DNA of 6,519 nt, from positions 1 to 6,519 of the forward strand of contig CALGGY010000147.1 in assembly GCA_937915785.1 (NCBI GenBank), written 5' to 3'. The stretch is from an uncultured Bacteroidales bacterium (lineage in GTDB: Bacteria; Bacteroidota; Bacteroidia; Bacteroidales; P3). The notes under the pieces were generated by a model. It saw nothing but the letters and a program-made list of their open reading frames with translations. It searched no databases and was not told where the DNA came from. The translations under genes were made by a program, and so were the position numbers. This document shows, piece after piece, positions 5,958 through 6,519 of this stretch. Within the stretch, counting starts at the first letter, position 1; every line of letters begins with the position of its first letter.

Positions 5958-6519
5958 ATGTTCAAAAAAGAAACTTACATAGCACGCAGAGAACAACTGC
6001 GAAAAGACGTTAAAAACGGTCTTATCATAATCCAAGGCAACGGCGAAAGCAGCTGCAATTACAAGGACAACACCTATTTCTTCCGCCAGGACAGCACTTT
6101 CCTTTATTTCTTCGGCCTTCAGCGCGAGGACATGTACGGTGTGCTCGACTGCGAAACCGGCGAGGACTGGATTTTTGCCAACGACTACGACATCGAGGAC
6201 ATCATCTGGACAGGAGCCCTGCCCACCGTGAAAGAGCTTGCCGCCACCGTAGGCGTAACCAAAAGCGGATCCCTTGCCGATCTGCAAAACACCGTGAACA
6301 AAGCCGTGGCACAGGGCCGCAAAGTGCACTGCCTGCCACCCTACCGCACCGACAACATGATGAAATTGGGCAACCTGCTGGGCATCAAAATCGACAGTGT
6401 GAACCGCTACGCCTCGCTGGAGCTGATAAAAGCCTGCGTAAAGCAGCGCTCCATCAAGACGGACGAGGAGATTGCCGAAATAGAACGCGCCATTGCCACA
6501 GCATACAACATGCACGTGG
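5958..6519 (+). CDS. Aminopeptidase P family protein (Xaa-Pro aminopeptidase), 5' part only
   Basis: The open frame starts at the ATG at 5958 (MFKKETYIARREQL) and runs off the window after 187 complete codons, so the gene is cut by the window edge, not broken. The visible part is the N-terminal creatinase-like domain of aminopeptidase P. Diagnostic stretches are FRQDSTFLYFFG (residues 42-53), DYDIEDIIWTG (76-86) and the linker to the catalytic domain, RSIKTDEEIAEIERAIATA (164-182). The family removes N-terminal residues preceding proline using a two-metal pita-bread domain, which should lie beyond 6519 along with all metal ligands. Full-length relatives are usually about 450-460 residues. There is no signal peptide, so it is predicted cytoplasmic. 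The start is supported by a TAnnTTTG element shortly upstream and by the family's usual N-terminus. Confidence 0.9.
   Translation, partial: MFKKETYIARREQLRKDVKNGLIIIQGNGESSCNYKDNTYFFRQDSTFLYFFGLQREDMYGVLDCETGEDWIFANDYDIEDIIWTGALPTVKELAATVGVTKSGSLADLQNTVNKAVAQGRKVHCLPPYRTDNMMKLGNLLGIKIDSVNRYASLELIKACVKQRSIKTDEEIAEIERAIATAYNMHV

Noticed and set aside
5883..6515. Minus-strand open frame of 210 codons
   Set aside because: It is antisense to the aminopeptidase P gene, whose frame has clear family motifs; its length comes from codon bias of the true gene.
1..6519. CRISPR arrays, tRNA or rRNA genes, insertion sequences
   Set aside because: I saw no regularly spaced repeats, cloverleaf-like sequences, rRNA segments, transposase-like products or terminal inverted repeats.

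Overview
The window looks like chromosomal DNA from a member of the Bacteroidota, probably Bacteroidales. Perfect matches to the Bacteroidota -7 promoter element TAnnTTTG lie just upstream of all three transcription units. Most starts lack a strong Shine-Dalgarno sequence. The gene content also fits: paired secreted DUF3857/transglutaminase-like proteins and an aminopeptidase P. Genus cannot be named from the sequence alone.

Layout. Positions 1-174 hold no convincing gene, only an AT-rich stretch with an imperfect direct repeat. A minus-strand operon covers 3756 down to 235: a 651-residue exported DUF3857 plus transglutaminase-like protein with an intact Cys-His-Asp triad, then 15 bases later a 516-residue relative whose catalytic Cys and Asp positions are occupied by Ala. 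The operon has a TAnnTTTG promoter at 3815-3822 and ends in an intrinsic terminator at 175-212. A 241-base divergent intergenic region separates it from a plus-strand locus at 3998-5850. That locus encodes an N-terminal macrodomain-like module, then a bacterial-type poly(ADP-ribose) glycohydrolase (PARG) domain with the GGG-X7-QEE signature, then, in the -1 frame, a conserved-looking C-terminal module with an RSWTG motif. The two reading frames overlap at 5347-5395 around a run of five C, so the locus looks like one roughly 617-residue gene split by a one-base shift. At 5958 an aminopeptidase P family gene starts under its own promoter and runs off the right edge.

How they work together. The two transglutaminase-fold proteins are exported and co-transcribed, and look like an active/inactive paralogue pair acting outside the cytoplasm. 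The PARG locus is cytoplasmic and should act on ADP-ribose-containing substrates. No ADP-ribosyltransferase toxin is visible beside it, so its partner, if any, is elsewhere. The aminopeptidase is a housekeeping peptidase. The most interesting item is the PARG locus: two ADP-ribose-type domains in tandem plus a third, unassigned domain behind a frameshift.
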